In this document: positions 1-8,447 of the stretch, one piece after another
Numbering within the stretch: the stretch's first letter is position 1
Layout of the letters: every line of letters starts with the position of its first letter
DNA from: Sphingomonadales bacterium EhC05
Lineage (GTDB): Bacteria > Pseudomonadota > Alphaproteobacteria > Sphingomonadales > Sphingomonadaceae
Assembly (NCBI GenBank): GCA_001650955.1
Contig: LXYP01000012.1
Span: 62,001-126,000 of the forward strand
Direction: 5' to 3'
DNA length: 64,000 bases
Position numbers and translations under genes: made by a program
Notes under the pieces: model-generated
Database searches by the model: none
What the model was told of the DNA's origin: nothing
Seen by the model: the letters and a program-made list of their open reading frames with translations, nothing else

Positions 1-472
1 AATTAATCGCATCGCGGTCTCCGGTCATCGTGAACATATGGACCATGAAATGGCCGCCTTCGTCGATAATCCGAGCTCTGCCGCCCATGAAGACGAAGTT
101 GCAGGCACTGAAACAAGTCCACCCCGGTGGTATCCGAGTTATAACAATTCCTCCAATTTTCCGAATAATCTGACCGGCTGCATTGCCCGCTCGCGCATTT
201 CCACCGGGCGACCGGAGCCAGATTTCGGTAATATCGGGATTTTCTTCCAGCACTTTTTGCAGCCGCTCGGGTATCCCCTTGTCAATCACCCCTTCAGCAA
301 GCAGAATCTTTTCGCCTCCCCGTTCGATCGGAGTGAGTTCCATTTGTTTGTTCGCAGACCAATCTGGCTCCGCCGGACATGTCGGATTATTGGGGTCCAT
401 GGCGGTTTCAGCATGGGCGCCCACAGCGAGGCAGGACGCGGCCAATATTGCAGCTTTGATCAATTTTTTCAT
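1..472 (-). CDS. Periplasmic ClpP-fold protein (COG3904-like), 3' end outside window
   Basis: The reading frame starts at ATG 472 and stays open to the window edge (157 codons seen). A signal peptide is evident: MKKLIK, a hydrophobic run, then a cut near AHA (residues 18-20). The mature part has a LRSPGGNARAGNAAG stretch followed by CFSACNFVFMGG, the arrangement of the COG3904 predicted periplasmic proteins. These share the ClpP/crotonase fold, and the SAC serine sits where the ClpP nucleophile would be. The role is therefore probably a periplasmic serine-peptidase-like protein, but activity is inferred only from this motif. It lies 3 nt downstream of the preceding minus-strand gene, so the two look like one transcript. 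The C-terminus, which should carry the catalytic His/Asp region, is not visible. Confidence 0.7.
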   Translation of the reverse strand, partial: MKKLIKAAILAASCLAVGAHAETAMDPNNPTCPAEPDWSANKQMELTPIERGGEKILLAEGVIDKGIPERLQKVLEENPDITEIWLRSPGGNARAGNAAGQIIRKIGGIVITRIPPGWTCFSACNFVFMGGRARIIDEGGHFMVHMFTMTGDRDAIN

Positions 473-475
473 ATT

Positions 476-1048
476 TTACACCATGATTACATATTGAGAT
501 TCGCCGGGGGCCTTGCACATTCTCTTGCTCACCCGGGTCTCTTCGCCGTCGACAATAACGACATCGGTCAAGTTCATGCAACTGCTACCATTGGCCATCT
601 CGGTTTTTTCCGTGATCGTTGAGCTGCCAGATACATCTGCACGGGTCTTACTTGTCCATTGCGAACTTGAGCCCACCTGCTCCGACCGCGTCACCTCGCG
701 AGTCGCATCCGCTGCCTGAAGCTGCTCATCCGGGTCAAGCCGACAGGCAATTGAATCTGTCAGCGTATCCGCTACTTCGGCTCTTGGAATATAGGAACCG
801 ACAACCCCCAATCCCCGAGTTGCCCGACGCGTGAAATCACCAATGACATTGCCCAAAATCGATTTGCCAATTGATTTTTCAGGATCGGTTGAGCAATCGG
901 AAGCATTTTCATCGTCGTTCGACTTTGCACTAGCGGGAGGCCGTTTTTTAAACAGACCGCCAAACTGGGCCGACGCCGGCATTGGCGTGACAAGCGCCGC
1001 AACCAAAATCGCGCCAGATAATCTTGCAACAAAATGCTGGGTTTTCAT
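476..1048 (-). CDS. Secreted protein, surface-antigen-like (RT0821/Lpp0805 type)
   Basis: This encodes 190 aa from ATG 1048. An in-frame ATG at 1096 exists, but only the 1048 start gives a clean signal peptide (MKTQHFVARLSG to a cut near ASA-Q). After FGGLFKKRP and an acidic linker, the mature part has a C-terminal domain with the pattern of 17-kDa surface-antigen/RT0821-type proteins. Features are an AC-LDPDEQ segment, an AT-E-TRSEQVGSSSQW-TSKTRADVSG stretch and a final GEETRVSKRMCKAPGE-Y segment. Several cysteines suggest disulfides in the periplasm. The family has no settled function. It lies 3 nt upstream of the ClpP-fold gene and is probably co-transcribed with it. The family call is by resemblance only. 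Confidence 0.6.
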   Translation of the reverse strand: MKTQHFVARLSGAILVAALVTPMPASAQFGGLFKKRPPASAKSNDDENASDCSTDPEKSIGKSILGNVIGDFTRRATRGLGVVGSYIPRAEVADTLTDSIACRLDPDEQLQAADATREVTRSEQVGSSSQWTSKTRADVSGSSTITEKTEMANGSSCMNLTDVVIVDGEETRVSKRMCKAPGESQYVIMV

Positions 1049-1201
1049 GTCGATCTCGATCTCTATACAATGATGTTTCACTGGATACCCTATCACTCCG
1101 CCATTCTCAAGCAGTGCAATGAATCACATTCTCAAGAAAATCAGAGATAGAAAACACCAGATTTCATGCTATCTTAGCGAGAGTCCTCAACAGGTGTTTA
1201 A

Positions 1202-2230
1202 ATGATTGAAAAACTTGCCAGCATATCGCTAACTATCCTCCTGCTCGCCGCCTGCACGGCTGCTGCTGACGATGTTGTCGATGGTCCGGACAGGATGTCA
1301 GCTACATTATTGGTCGGAAACAAAGCCGAGAATAGTCTGAGTTTTATCAACCTCGAAACCGGCAAGGAAACGGCACGCCGGGACACAGGCGACCAACCTC
1401 ACGAAATCGCGATTTCTCCTGATGGCAGGCTGGCTGCGGTGGTTTCCTATGGCGGACAGAGCATCGATGTTTTTGACATCAAAGCTCAGGAAAAAGTCGA
1501 GACGGTGAACCTGTCTCCCAACAAGCGCCCGCATGGCATCCTGTGGCTGGATGATGGCCGGATCATTGCAACCACCGAGGGCAGCGACAGCATCACGATT
1601 GTTTCACCACCGACCGGCGAGGAACAGCAGCGGGAAGTATCGGCGATATCGACCGGGCAAAAAGGCAGTCACATGCTGGTGATCACTCCGGACAAATCAC
1701 GGGCCTTTGTCACCAATATGCAATCCGGCACCCTGAGCGTTCTGGATTTGAACAGCATGAAAAAAATCAAAGATCTTCCCGCGGGGACCGAACCGGAAGG
1801 ATTGGCGATCACGCCAGATGGGGAAACCATCTGGGTCGCAGATCGTCAGGGCAATATGTTGCGGGTGTTTGATGCCCAAAGCCTGGAAGAATTATCTGCC
1901 ATAGAAACCGGAAGTTTCCCCATTAGAGTGGCAATCAGCCCTGATGGACAAATCGCAGTCACTTCGAATTTGGGTGACGGCGCGCTCGGCATTTTTGACG
2001 TGGCAACCCGAACTGCAAAAGACGATATCGTGGTCAGCGGCAGCGCAGAAGCGCGCCAAGTCACCATTCTGTTCTCACCTGACGGCCGGAAGCTCTATGC
2101 AGCAGAAACCGGTCCAGATACTGTCGCGGAAATTGATATGTCGGCCGGCACGGTTCTGCGTCGCTTCAAGGTGGGTGCAGACGGAGACGGACTGGGTATC
2201 ATTTTGAATGAGAATATTGCAAAAGAATGA
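1202..2230 (+). CDS. YVTN-type beta-propeller lipoprotein
   Basis: The product is 342 aa with a lipoprotein signal ending in LLLAAC, so Cys18 would be acylated. The rest is a run of about seven 40-residue repeats, each with an S-DG or TPDG turn and a following strand (EIAISPDGR, LVITPDKS, LAITPDGET, VAISPDGQI, LFSPDGRK). This is the YVTN/YncE class of seven-bladed propellers, which act as periplasmic binding or scaffold proteins; some such propellers support dehydrogenases. The next gene, a GMC oxidoreductase, begins 45 nt downstream on the same strand, so an electron-transfer or docking partnership is possible but only inferred. An AGG-containing ribosome site precedes the ATG. Confidence 0.8.
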   Translation: MIEKLASISLTILLLAACTAAADDVVDGPDRMSATLLVGNKAENSLSFINLETGKETARRDTGDQPHEIAISPDGRLAAVVSYGGQSIDVFDIKAQEKVETVNLSPNKRPHGILWLDDGRIIATTEGSDSITIVSPPTGEEQQREVSAISTGQKGSHMLVITPDKSRAFVTNMQSGTLSVLDLNSMKKIKDLPAGTEPEGLAITPDGETIWVADRQGNMLRVFDAQSLEELSAIETGSFPIRVAISPDGQIAVTSNLGDGALGIFDVATRTAKDDIVVSGSAEARQVTILFSPDGRKLYAAETGPDTVAEIDMSAGTVLRRFKVGADGDGLGIILNENIAKE

Positions 2231-2275
2231 ATCAATGAATTGAATTTCTCCGGGTCGCACACTGGGGGATAGAAT

Positions 2276-4297
2276 ATGAAAAAGCCGTTTAATCTGTTGC
2301 AGGCAAAGATCATCCAGGCGATGACCGAGGCGATGTTCCACAATGTGGACATGGCTATTCCTGCCAAGCAAGTTGTCGCAAATCTGCAATTTCAATTCTC
2401 GAAAATGGATGGCAGCAAGCCGCAGGAAATCGGCTTTGCTCTCTACGGTTGTTTTCTGGTTCTCGGCGGCCCGCTGTTTTTGATCGTGAGCCCGGCAACT
2501 CGAAAGAAATGGATCAATAGCCGATTGCGCCGGTCGCGGATCGACATATTTCAGGACATGGCCCGAACCAAGGGAGTCATCATGGCCGGCTATTATGGCC
2601 ATTGGCAATTTGGCGACGAGAAAGAGAATTTCGATAATCCCGTCTATCGGGACATCAAATATAAATTGCCCGCACAGCGGGATCGTTCGACGCCGCCTGA
2701 GCGCCCGATCAATCATCAAACCGGACGTGATCTGACCGCCGAAGTGTTCGTCGGCCATGACGCCATACCTGAGGAGACCGATGTCATCATCATTGGATCC
2801 GGGGCTGGAGGCGCGGTAGCGGCTGCCGCTATGGCTGATGAAGACCATGAGGTTCTAATCATTGAAGCCGGCAGCCACTATCCATCCTCTCGTATATCGC
2901 ATCAAGAGGCCCGGATGACCGCTCGGCTGTTCAAGGACGGCGCGCTCCAATCCACTGCGGACCGGGATATCATTGTTTTCCAGGGTCGCGTCGTCGGGGG
3001 CTCTCCCGTAATCAACAACGGTATTTGCCTGCGTATGAAACATGATGGGCTGGTCCATCCCGATGCAGAGGATGTTTTCGATACTTGGGCCAGGCTGGGC
3101 GCACCGATTTCCGAAGAAGAACTGGGGGTCAGCTATGAAGCTGTCGAACAAGTTCTGGAGGTTTCGGAAATTGATAAAATTACCGGACGGAATAATGGTC
3201 CGCATTTGATCGAAGGTTGGAAAAAATATGCTGCGCTTTCCGACGACCCGATGGACAAAAAGGCGATCACCGCATGGTTCCGCAAAAATTATGGCCCCAA
3301 AGGCTCTGACACCGAATGTGTCTATTGTGGCTATTGCAATACAGGTTGCCCCTATGGCCGCAAAAAAGCGACGCCCGAGAGCTTTCTGCGAGATGCCACC
3401 GACCTGAAACGCGCCAATCCGGCAAAAATATTGCACAAAGCCGAGGTTGTGGAAATCTTCTGGCGCGACGGCGCAAACGGGAAACGGGTGGCCGATTCTG
3501 TCGAAATCAAATTGCGCGATGGACGCAAGCGAATCATTCGCGCGCGCAAGGGAGTTGTCGTGGCGGCAGGTGCGCTTGCCTCGAGTCATTTGCTTTACAA
3601 GAGCGGTATCTTGCAAGCGGGCCATAATATCTCGCTGAACATCGCCTGCCCGGTGGTTGCACTGATGCCGGAAGGCAAAGAGATGAACGTCTGGGATGAA
3701 GACCAGATGGCAACCTATGTCGATCGCGGCGACTTTCTAATCGAAAGCCACTTCCAACCTCCTCTGAGCATGGCCACATTGGTGCCTGGCTGGTTTGAAG
3801 ATCATTACGAGCGGATGAGAAATTATAGGCGTCTGGTTTCGGCAGGTGTGCTGTTCCCAGCCGACCGGCTAGGCCATATGGAGAATGGCAAACTCAAATT
3901 CAAAGTCGGAGAAGATGAGCTGGCTCTGCTCCGCCGCGCGCTTGCAGCAATGACCAAAGTCCATTTTCTAAACGGTGCCGAGGAGGTTTATCCCGCGTTG
4001 TTAAAGGGGCAAACTCTCTATGCGGGGATGAGCGATGCAGATATTGATCAATTTTATCAGGATAATTTAAAAGAACCCGATGATGTGGTCTTGTCCAGCT
4101 CTCATCCACATGGTGGCAATGGGATTAACGCCGATCCGCACAAGGGTGTCGTGGACTTGAACCAACGCGTTCATAACACCTCCAATTGTTATGTGGCAGA
4201 CGCAAGCGTGATGCCCAGTTGTATCAGGGTAAATGCACAACTCACAACAATGGCGATGGCCCATCGCGCGATGGCCGGAAAAAGGCGCTTTGGATGA
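2276..4297 (+). CDS. GMC-family FAD oxidoreductase with ferredoxin-like Cys motif
   Basis: The protein has 673 aa. An N-terminal segment of about 160 residues includes a hydrophobic stretch (54-72) and may be a membrane anchor. The FAD dinucleotide motif GSGAGG follows at 174-179 with the acidic strand end LIIEAG. The GMC C-terminal block (SSHPHGGNGI and later NCYVADASVMP) carries the expected active-site His and Asn region. Between them is C348-x2-C351-x2-C354-x3-C358-P, the spacing of a [4Fe-4S] ferredoxin site. Related cysteine motifs occur in long-chain alcohol oxidases and in some FAD dehydrogenases that carry an Fe-S cluster. The likely role is oxidation of a hydrophobic alcohol or sterol-like substrate; the substrate cannot be read from sequence. 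A GGGGA site precedes the start. Confidence 0.8.
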   Translation: MKKPFNLLQAKIIQAMTEAMFHNVDMAIPAKQVVANLQFQFSKMDGSKPQEIGFALYGCFLVLGGPLFLIVSPATRKKWINSRLRRSRIDIFQDMARTKGVIMAGYYGHWQFGDEKENFDNPVYRDIKYKLPAQRDRSTPPERPINHQTGRDLTAEVFVGHDAIPEETDVIIIGSGAGGAVAAAAMADEDHEVLIIEAGSHYPSSRISHQEARMTARLFKDGALQSTADRDIIVFQGRVVGGSPVINNGICLRMKHDGLVHPDAEDVFDTWARLGAPISEEELGVSYEAVEQVLEVSEIDKITGRNNGPHLIEGWKKYAALSDDPMDKKAITAWFRKNYGPKGSDTECVYCGYCNTGCPYGRKKATPESFLRDATDLKRANPAKILHKAEVVEIFWRDGANGKRVADSVEIKLRDGRKRIIRARKGVVVAAGALASSHLLYKSGILQAGHNISLNIACPVVALMPEGKEMNVWDEDQMATYVDRGDFLIESHFQPPLSMATLVPGWFEDHYERMRNYRRLVSAGVLFPADRLGHMENGKLKFKVGEDELALLRRALAAMTKVHFLNGAEEVYPALLKGQTLYAGMSDADIDQFYQDNLKEPDDVVLSSSHPHGGNGINADPHKGVVDLNQRVHNTSNCYVADASVMPSCIRVNAQLTTMAMAHRAMAGKRRFG

Positions 4298-4393
4298 TTT
4301 TTCTCGCAAGGCAATGGCTTGGCCTGCAAAGTTTGATATTCTGCCAGATCATTTGTTGCACCGAACTTCTGATGCAACTGGTGTCATTGATGA

Positions 4394-5131
4394 CTAGTGA
4401 TCATAGCGAAAATCTGGGAGCGACTGGAACGCACTTCTCAGAGCATCGCCCCAGCCTTGTGAAATCTGCTGGAAATAGGCGTCGTCACTTTCGACCCGCT
4501 GCTCGTGTTTGATCGCAAAACTGTCACTTTCGTAGACATGCATGTCCAATGGCAAGTCAACCGCAAGATTGGCCCTTATGGTTGAATCAAAAGACACAAG
4601 CAGCAACTTCACCGCATCCTCGAAAGACATATTCGGATCGAAAGCACGGACCAGAATTGGGCGTCCATATTTCTTTTCTCCACTTTGGAAAAAGGGACTA
4701 TCGGCGCTGGCTTCGATGAAATTACCGGCTGGATAGATTAGAAAAAGGCGCGGTTCGCTGCCTTTGATCTGACCGCCGACAATCAATGTTGCGCCGAATG
4801 GAGATCTCGCTTCTTGCCCTTCTTCTGCATAGGTTTTCACAACTTCACGCAAGGTTTCTCCGACGATTGTAGCGACTTGGAACATTGACGGAGCGCGCAT
4901 GATCGAGGGATTACGATCATCCGGAGCCTTGCCACGCTCATCAAGCAAGCTGACGACCGCCTGCGTTGTTGCCAGATTTCCCGCCGACAGCAAAGTGATC
5001 ACCCGTTCACCCGGCTCTTCCCAACTGGTCATTTTTTTCACCTGGGAAATATCATCCACACCCGCATTGGTGCGGGTGTCGGACATGAAAACCAGACCCC
5101 GATTCAACCGCAGCCCCACACAATATGTCAT
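4394..5131 (-). CDS. Anbu, proteasome-related peptidase
   Basis: The product is 245 aa and begins MTYCVGLRL, so removal of Met exposes Thr1 as the N-terminal nucleophile of the proteasome/HslV fold. Asp17 (in SDTRTNAG) and a Lys pair at 31/32 match the other catalytic positions, and LSAGN has the position of the conserved Ser/Gly loop. Length and sequence fit Anbu (ancestral beta-subunit), not HslV, which is about 175 aa. Anbu proteins assemble into helical, lock-washer-like particles and their substrate is unknown. It is the last gene of a four-gene operon (ATP-grasp, alpha-E, transglutaminase, Anbu), 33 nt after the transglutaminase stop. The GMC gene converges on it from the left. Confidence 0.9.
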   Translation of the reverse strand: MTYCVGLRLNRGLVFMSDTRTNAGVDDISQVKKMTSWEEPGERVITLLSAGNLATTQAVVSLLDERGKAPDDRNPSIMRAPSMFQVATIVGETLREVVKTYAEEGQEARSPFGATLIVGGQIKGSEPRLFLIYPAGNFIEASADSPFFQSGEKKYGRPILVRAFDPNMSFEDAVKLLLVSFDSTIRANLAVDLPLDMHVYESDSFAIKHEQRVESDDAYFQQISQGWGDALRSAFQSLPDFRYDH

Positions 5132-5164
5132 TTTTTCAGTCCCCAGATAATAGCGCTGCGATGC

Positions 5165-5965
5165 TTACTGTTGAACCTGCAGCGTGACAATCATATCTTC
5201 GCCACCTGCTCCATATCGCAGACCCGAGATTGGCGATGCCTCTCGATAGTCGAGCCCGGTTGCGATCCGGATATAGCGTTCATCGGGTGAATAGCCATTG
5301 GATATATCGAACCCGACCCAGCCCAGCCGGTCGACATAGGCTTCCGCCCACCCATGGGTGGCATCCTGATCGATCCGATCAGACATCATCAAATATCCGG
5401 AGACATAGCGCGCAGGAAATCCCATCAACCGGGCCGCTGCGCAGAATATATGACTATGGTCCTGACAGACACCTTCACCTGTTTTCAGCGCAGTTTCTGC
5501 ATCGGTATCAGCATTGGTCTGCCCGGTGCGATAGCTTACATTTTCGAGCACTGCGGCCGAAAGGGCGTGAACTTTTGCTATATCGGTTTCAAAATCGTCA
5601 CCCAATGAATTGACCAGTTTTCGGACTCTGGGACCGGGTTTCGTGAGGTCGGTATGGCGTTTGAAATACCATAAGGGCGCGAAACCCGCCTGAGAACCGA
5701 TTATCCCACTGCCATCGCTATTTTCAACTGCTCCACGGCACCGAATGACAATCTCGGTTCGACCACGCTCAATATTGATCAGGTCCACATGATTGCAATG
5801 CTGATCTGTGAAGGACAGTTCCAAACAACCACCTTCAATTTCGATGGCCCAGTTTTTAATCTCCTGTCCTGGCCGTTCCTTTGGTCGCAACCGAAGCTGC
5901 TGTAATCCATATTGCACAGGCGTGTCGTACACATAGCGCGTTTCGTGATTGATTTTCAGCAACAC
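5165..5965 (-). CDS. Transglutaminase-like cysteine peptidase
   Basis: The product is 266 aa. The N-terminal region (about 1-85) is the beta-rich bacterial transglutaminase-like N domain. The core carries the Cys-His-Asp triad at C167 (GEGVCQDHSH), H204 (ATHGWAEAYV) and D220 (WVGFDISNG). Bacterial members usually act as cysteine peptidases or amidases and not as protein cross-linkers. The start is GTG 5965, which follows the stop of the alpha-E gene by 2 nt and suggests translational coupling. In this known gene neighbourhood it is thought to process a peptide made or tagged by the ATP-grasp enzyme. That role is inferred. Confidence 0.88.
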   Translation of the reverse strand: MLLKINHETRYVYDTPVQYGLQQLRLRPKERPGQEIKNWAIEIEGGCLELSFTDQHCNHVDLINIERGRTEIVIRCRGAVENSDGSGIIGSQAGFAPLWYFKRHTDLTKPGPRVRKLVNSLGDDFETDIAKVHALSAAVLENVSYRTGQTNADTDAETALKTGEGVCQDHSHIFCAAARLMGFPARYVSGYLMMSDRIDQDATHGWAEAYVDRLGWVGFDISNGYSPDERYIRIATGLDYREASPISGLRYGAGGEDMIVTLQVQQ

Positions 5966-5967
5966 GG

Positions 5968-6918
5968 CTATCCGATCCTGTCTTGAAAGTTGAAATCTGT
6001 TTCGATTTGCGCGGCGAGTCCGTTATTCGCCTTGATGAACTCATTGATATATTCGTGCAGACCAATATCAAAAATCGCTTCAATCGGCTGCTGCTGCTGC
6101 TGTTCGCAGATCAGCTTTGCCAGTTCTCCCGAGCTGCTTTTTCGATCATAATTTTGATCGAGAAAGCCCAGATTATCGCTGATCTTGGCATAGCAAAAGG
6201 CAAGGGATCTCGGCATTTGCCGATGAAGAATGAGATAATCTGCAACCGCCTGCGCACTGATATCCGTGCCATTGAGCCATCTAAAAGACCGATGAGCAGA
6301 TACGGATCGCAATATCGTCTCCCACTGCACATTGTCGACCGAAGATCCAATTTGGGCCAAGGACGGGAGCAAAAGATAATATTTTACATCCAATATTCTC
6401 GCTGTGCTGTCTGCCCGCTCGAGAAACGTTCCGAGCCGAAGGAAATTGAAACCATCATTTCTGAGCATAGTTCCAAGAGTCGCTCCACGAACCAAGGCGC
6501 TCTGCTGACGGACCAGCCCCAGAATTTCCGGCAAATCCTGTTCCCGAACAGGCTTTGCCATCGCCGATTTCAACGTGATCCAGCTCTCGTTCGTCGCCTC
6601 CCAGACTTCGCGCGTAAGCGCAATCCGTGCGGTGCGAGCGCTATCGCGAGCTTGCTTCATAAGCGCAATGACGCTTCCGGAATTGTCGGGATCTCTCAAC
6701 AGAAAATTGATAACCCTCGCAGACTCGATCGTATCATGCTTTGCGTGATAGGCTCCCAGCACGCCCGAAGATTTGAGCACGGAAGACCATTCGTCGCTTG
6801 CGGAAGCGGAGCGCGTAAGCGCAATCCGAAAACCCGCTTCGATGAAACGCGCGCTATTTTCCGCTCGCTCCAGATAGCGCGACATCCAAAATAGGCTTGC
6901 AGCCGTTTTGCCTAGCAT
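5968..6918 (-). CDS. Alpha-E domain protein (DUF403)
   Basis: The reading frame from ATG 6918 gives 316 aa: MLGKTAASLFWMSRYLERAE is the typical N-terminus of the alpha-E (DUF403) family, an all-helical domain. The upstream ATG at 6969 would overlap the previous gene, while 6918 has a good AAGGAGA site at 6921-6928 on the minus strand, so 6918 is chosen. Alpha-E proteins accompany circularly permuted ATP-grasp enzymes and transglutaminases, and sometimes are fused to them. Their biochemical role is not settled. There are 13 nt from the ATP-grasp stop to this start and 2 nt from this stop to the transglutaminase start. Confidence 0.88.
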   Translation of the reverse strand: MLGKTAASLFWMSRYLERAENSARFIEAGFRIALTRSASASDEWSSVLKSSGVLGAYHAKHDTIESARVINFLLRDPDNSGSVIALMKQARDSARTARIALTREVWEATNESWITLKSAMAKPVREQDLPEILGLVRQQSALVRGATLGTMLRNDGFNFLRLGTFLERADSTARILDVKYYLLLPSLAQIGSSVDNVQWETILRSVSAHRSFRWLNGTDISAQAVADYLILHRQMPRSLAFCYAKISDNLGFLDQNYDRKSSSGELAKLICEQQQQQPIEAIFDIGLHEYINEFIKANNGLAAQIETDFNFQDRIG

Positions 6919-6931
6919 GAGTGTCTCCTTC

Positions 6932-8341
6932 TCATTCCTCGAGCACCCATGTATCCTTGGTACCTCCACCTTGACTGCTGTTCACCACCAATGATCCTTC
7001 GGTCATCGCCACTCGCGTCAAGCCGCCTGGCGTGATGTTGATCCCCTCGGGAGAGACCAGAACAAACGGCCGAAGATCGACATGTCGGGGTGCTAGACCC
7101 TTCTTGGTAAAAATCGGCACTGTGGACAGTGCCAGCGTTGGTTGAGCGATATAGTTGCTCGCATTATCTATGAGTTTGGCACGAAAGGCCGCGACTTCCT
7201 TTTTGGAGGCCGCCGGTCCAACCAACATGCCATATCCGCCTGATCCATGGACCTCTTTAACCACCAGTTCTTCGAGATGTTCCAGCACATAGGCCAGTTG
7301 ATCCTTCTCAGAGCAACGCCAAGTTGGAACATTTTCTAGCAGCGGTTTCTCGCCCGTATAGAATTCAACGATGTCGGGCATATAACTGTATAGCGCCTTG
7401 TCATCGGAAATTCCGGTTCCAGGTGCATTGGCGATCGTGATGCCGCCTGATCGATAGACATCCATTATGCCCGGTACGCCGAGCATCGATTCCGGATTGA
7501 AATTGAGGGGGTCGAGATAATCATCATCTACCCGGCGATATAGGACATCAATAGCGGTATAGCCTTGGGTTGTCCGCATCGCGACGCGACCATCAACAAT
7601 CTTGAGATCGTGCCCTTCAACCAGTTCCGCACCCATGTGATCAGCGAGAAAACTATGCTCAAAATAGGCGCTATTGTGGATACCGGGCGTAAGCACCGCG
7701 ACGACCGGCTTACCCTCGCAGTTAGGCGGCGCACAGGCGGCAAGCGAACGACGCAACTGCCGCGGATAATTGCTGACTTCCTGCACCTTTATTTTTGCAA
7801 AAAGCTCTGGGAACATCTGCAGCATCGTTTCTCGATTTTCGAGCATATAGCTCACGCCGGATGGCGTCCGGGCGTTATCCTCGAGAACATAAAATTCTTC
7901 TTCGCCGGTTCGGACGATATCGGTACCGATAATATGGGTGTATATCCCACCAGGTGGATTGACACCGATCATCTGTGACAGGAACGCGACATTATTGGCA
8001 ATCAATTCGACAGGCACTCTGCCAGCGCGCAATATCTCTTGCCGATGATAAATATCATATAGGAAAGCATTGATCGCTCGAACTCGCTGTTCAATGCCCT
8101 TGGACAGCTTGCGCCACTCGCGGGCCGACAAAACACGCGGCACTACATCAAAGGGGATCAAGCGCTCGTCGGCTTCATCTTGTCCATAAACATTGAAGGT
8201 GATCCCGGTCTTTCGGAAAAAAGCCTCTGCATCCGCAGATTTTCGATGAAGCCGTTTGACGTTTTCCTGGTCCAACCAGCTCTTGTAATCATCATAAGGG
8301 CGCCTGACATTTTCGTCGCTACCCATCATTTCATCGAACAA
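6932..8341 (-). CDS. Circularly permuted type-2 ATP-grasp protein (DUF404/DUF407)
   Basis: This encodes 469 aa with the family's landmarks: an N-terminal RKTGITFNVYG segment, then FYVLEDNARTPSGVSYMLENR in the middle and KEVHGSGGYGMLVGP near residue 365. The last is the glycine-rich ATP-grasp loop, moved by permutation. The C-terminus ends RPFVLV-PGGLTRVA. Such enzymes are predicted ATP-dependent carboxylate-amine ligases that make small peptides or peptide tags. The start is TTG 8341: a GGGGG site lies 6 nt before it, whereas the first ATG (8329) has none at a good distance. It is the first gene of the operon, so the 106-nt gap to the next gene on its right should hold the promoter. Confidence 0.87.
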   Translation of the reverse strand: MFDEMMGSDENVRRPYDDYKSWLDQENVKRLHRKSADAEAFFRKTGITFNVYGQDEADERLIPFDVVPRVLSAREWRKLSKGIEQRVRAINAFLYDIYHRQEILRAGRVPVELIANNVAFLSQMIGVNPPGGIYTHIIGTDIVRTGEEEFYVLEDNARTPSGVSYMLENRETMLQMFPELFAKIKVQEVSNYPRQLRRSLAACAPPNCEGKPVVAVLTPGIHNSAYFEHSFLADHMGAELVEGHDLKIVDGRVAMRTTQGYTAIDVLYRRVDDDYLDPLNFNPESMLGVPGIMDVYRSGGITIANAPGTGISDDKALYSYMPDIVEFYTGEKPLLENVPTWRCSEKDQLAYVLEHLEELVVKEVHGSGGYGMLVGPAASKKEVAAFRAKLIDNASNYIAQPTLALSTVPIFTKKGLAPRHVDLRPFVLVSPEGINITPGGLTRVAMTEGSLVVNSSQGGGTKDTWVLEE

Positions 8342-8447
8342 ATAATTTCCCCCTGCGCTCAGCGTTCCATCTTGTCCTCCCGTTCACAAGCTAGCGTTAT
8401 AAACATCCGCAAGTAAAGAGAATTTCGGGATTCCCCGAGAGTTGACG

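Noticed and set aside
38-622. Plus-strand frame of 194 codons at the left edge
   Set aside because: Opposite to two minus-strand genes that have signal peptides and family motifs; this frame has none.
2075-2848. Minus-strand frame of 257 codons across the propeller/GMC boundary
   Set aside because: Runs antisense through two well-supported genes and has no domain signature.
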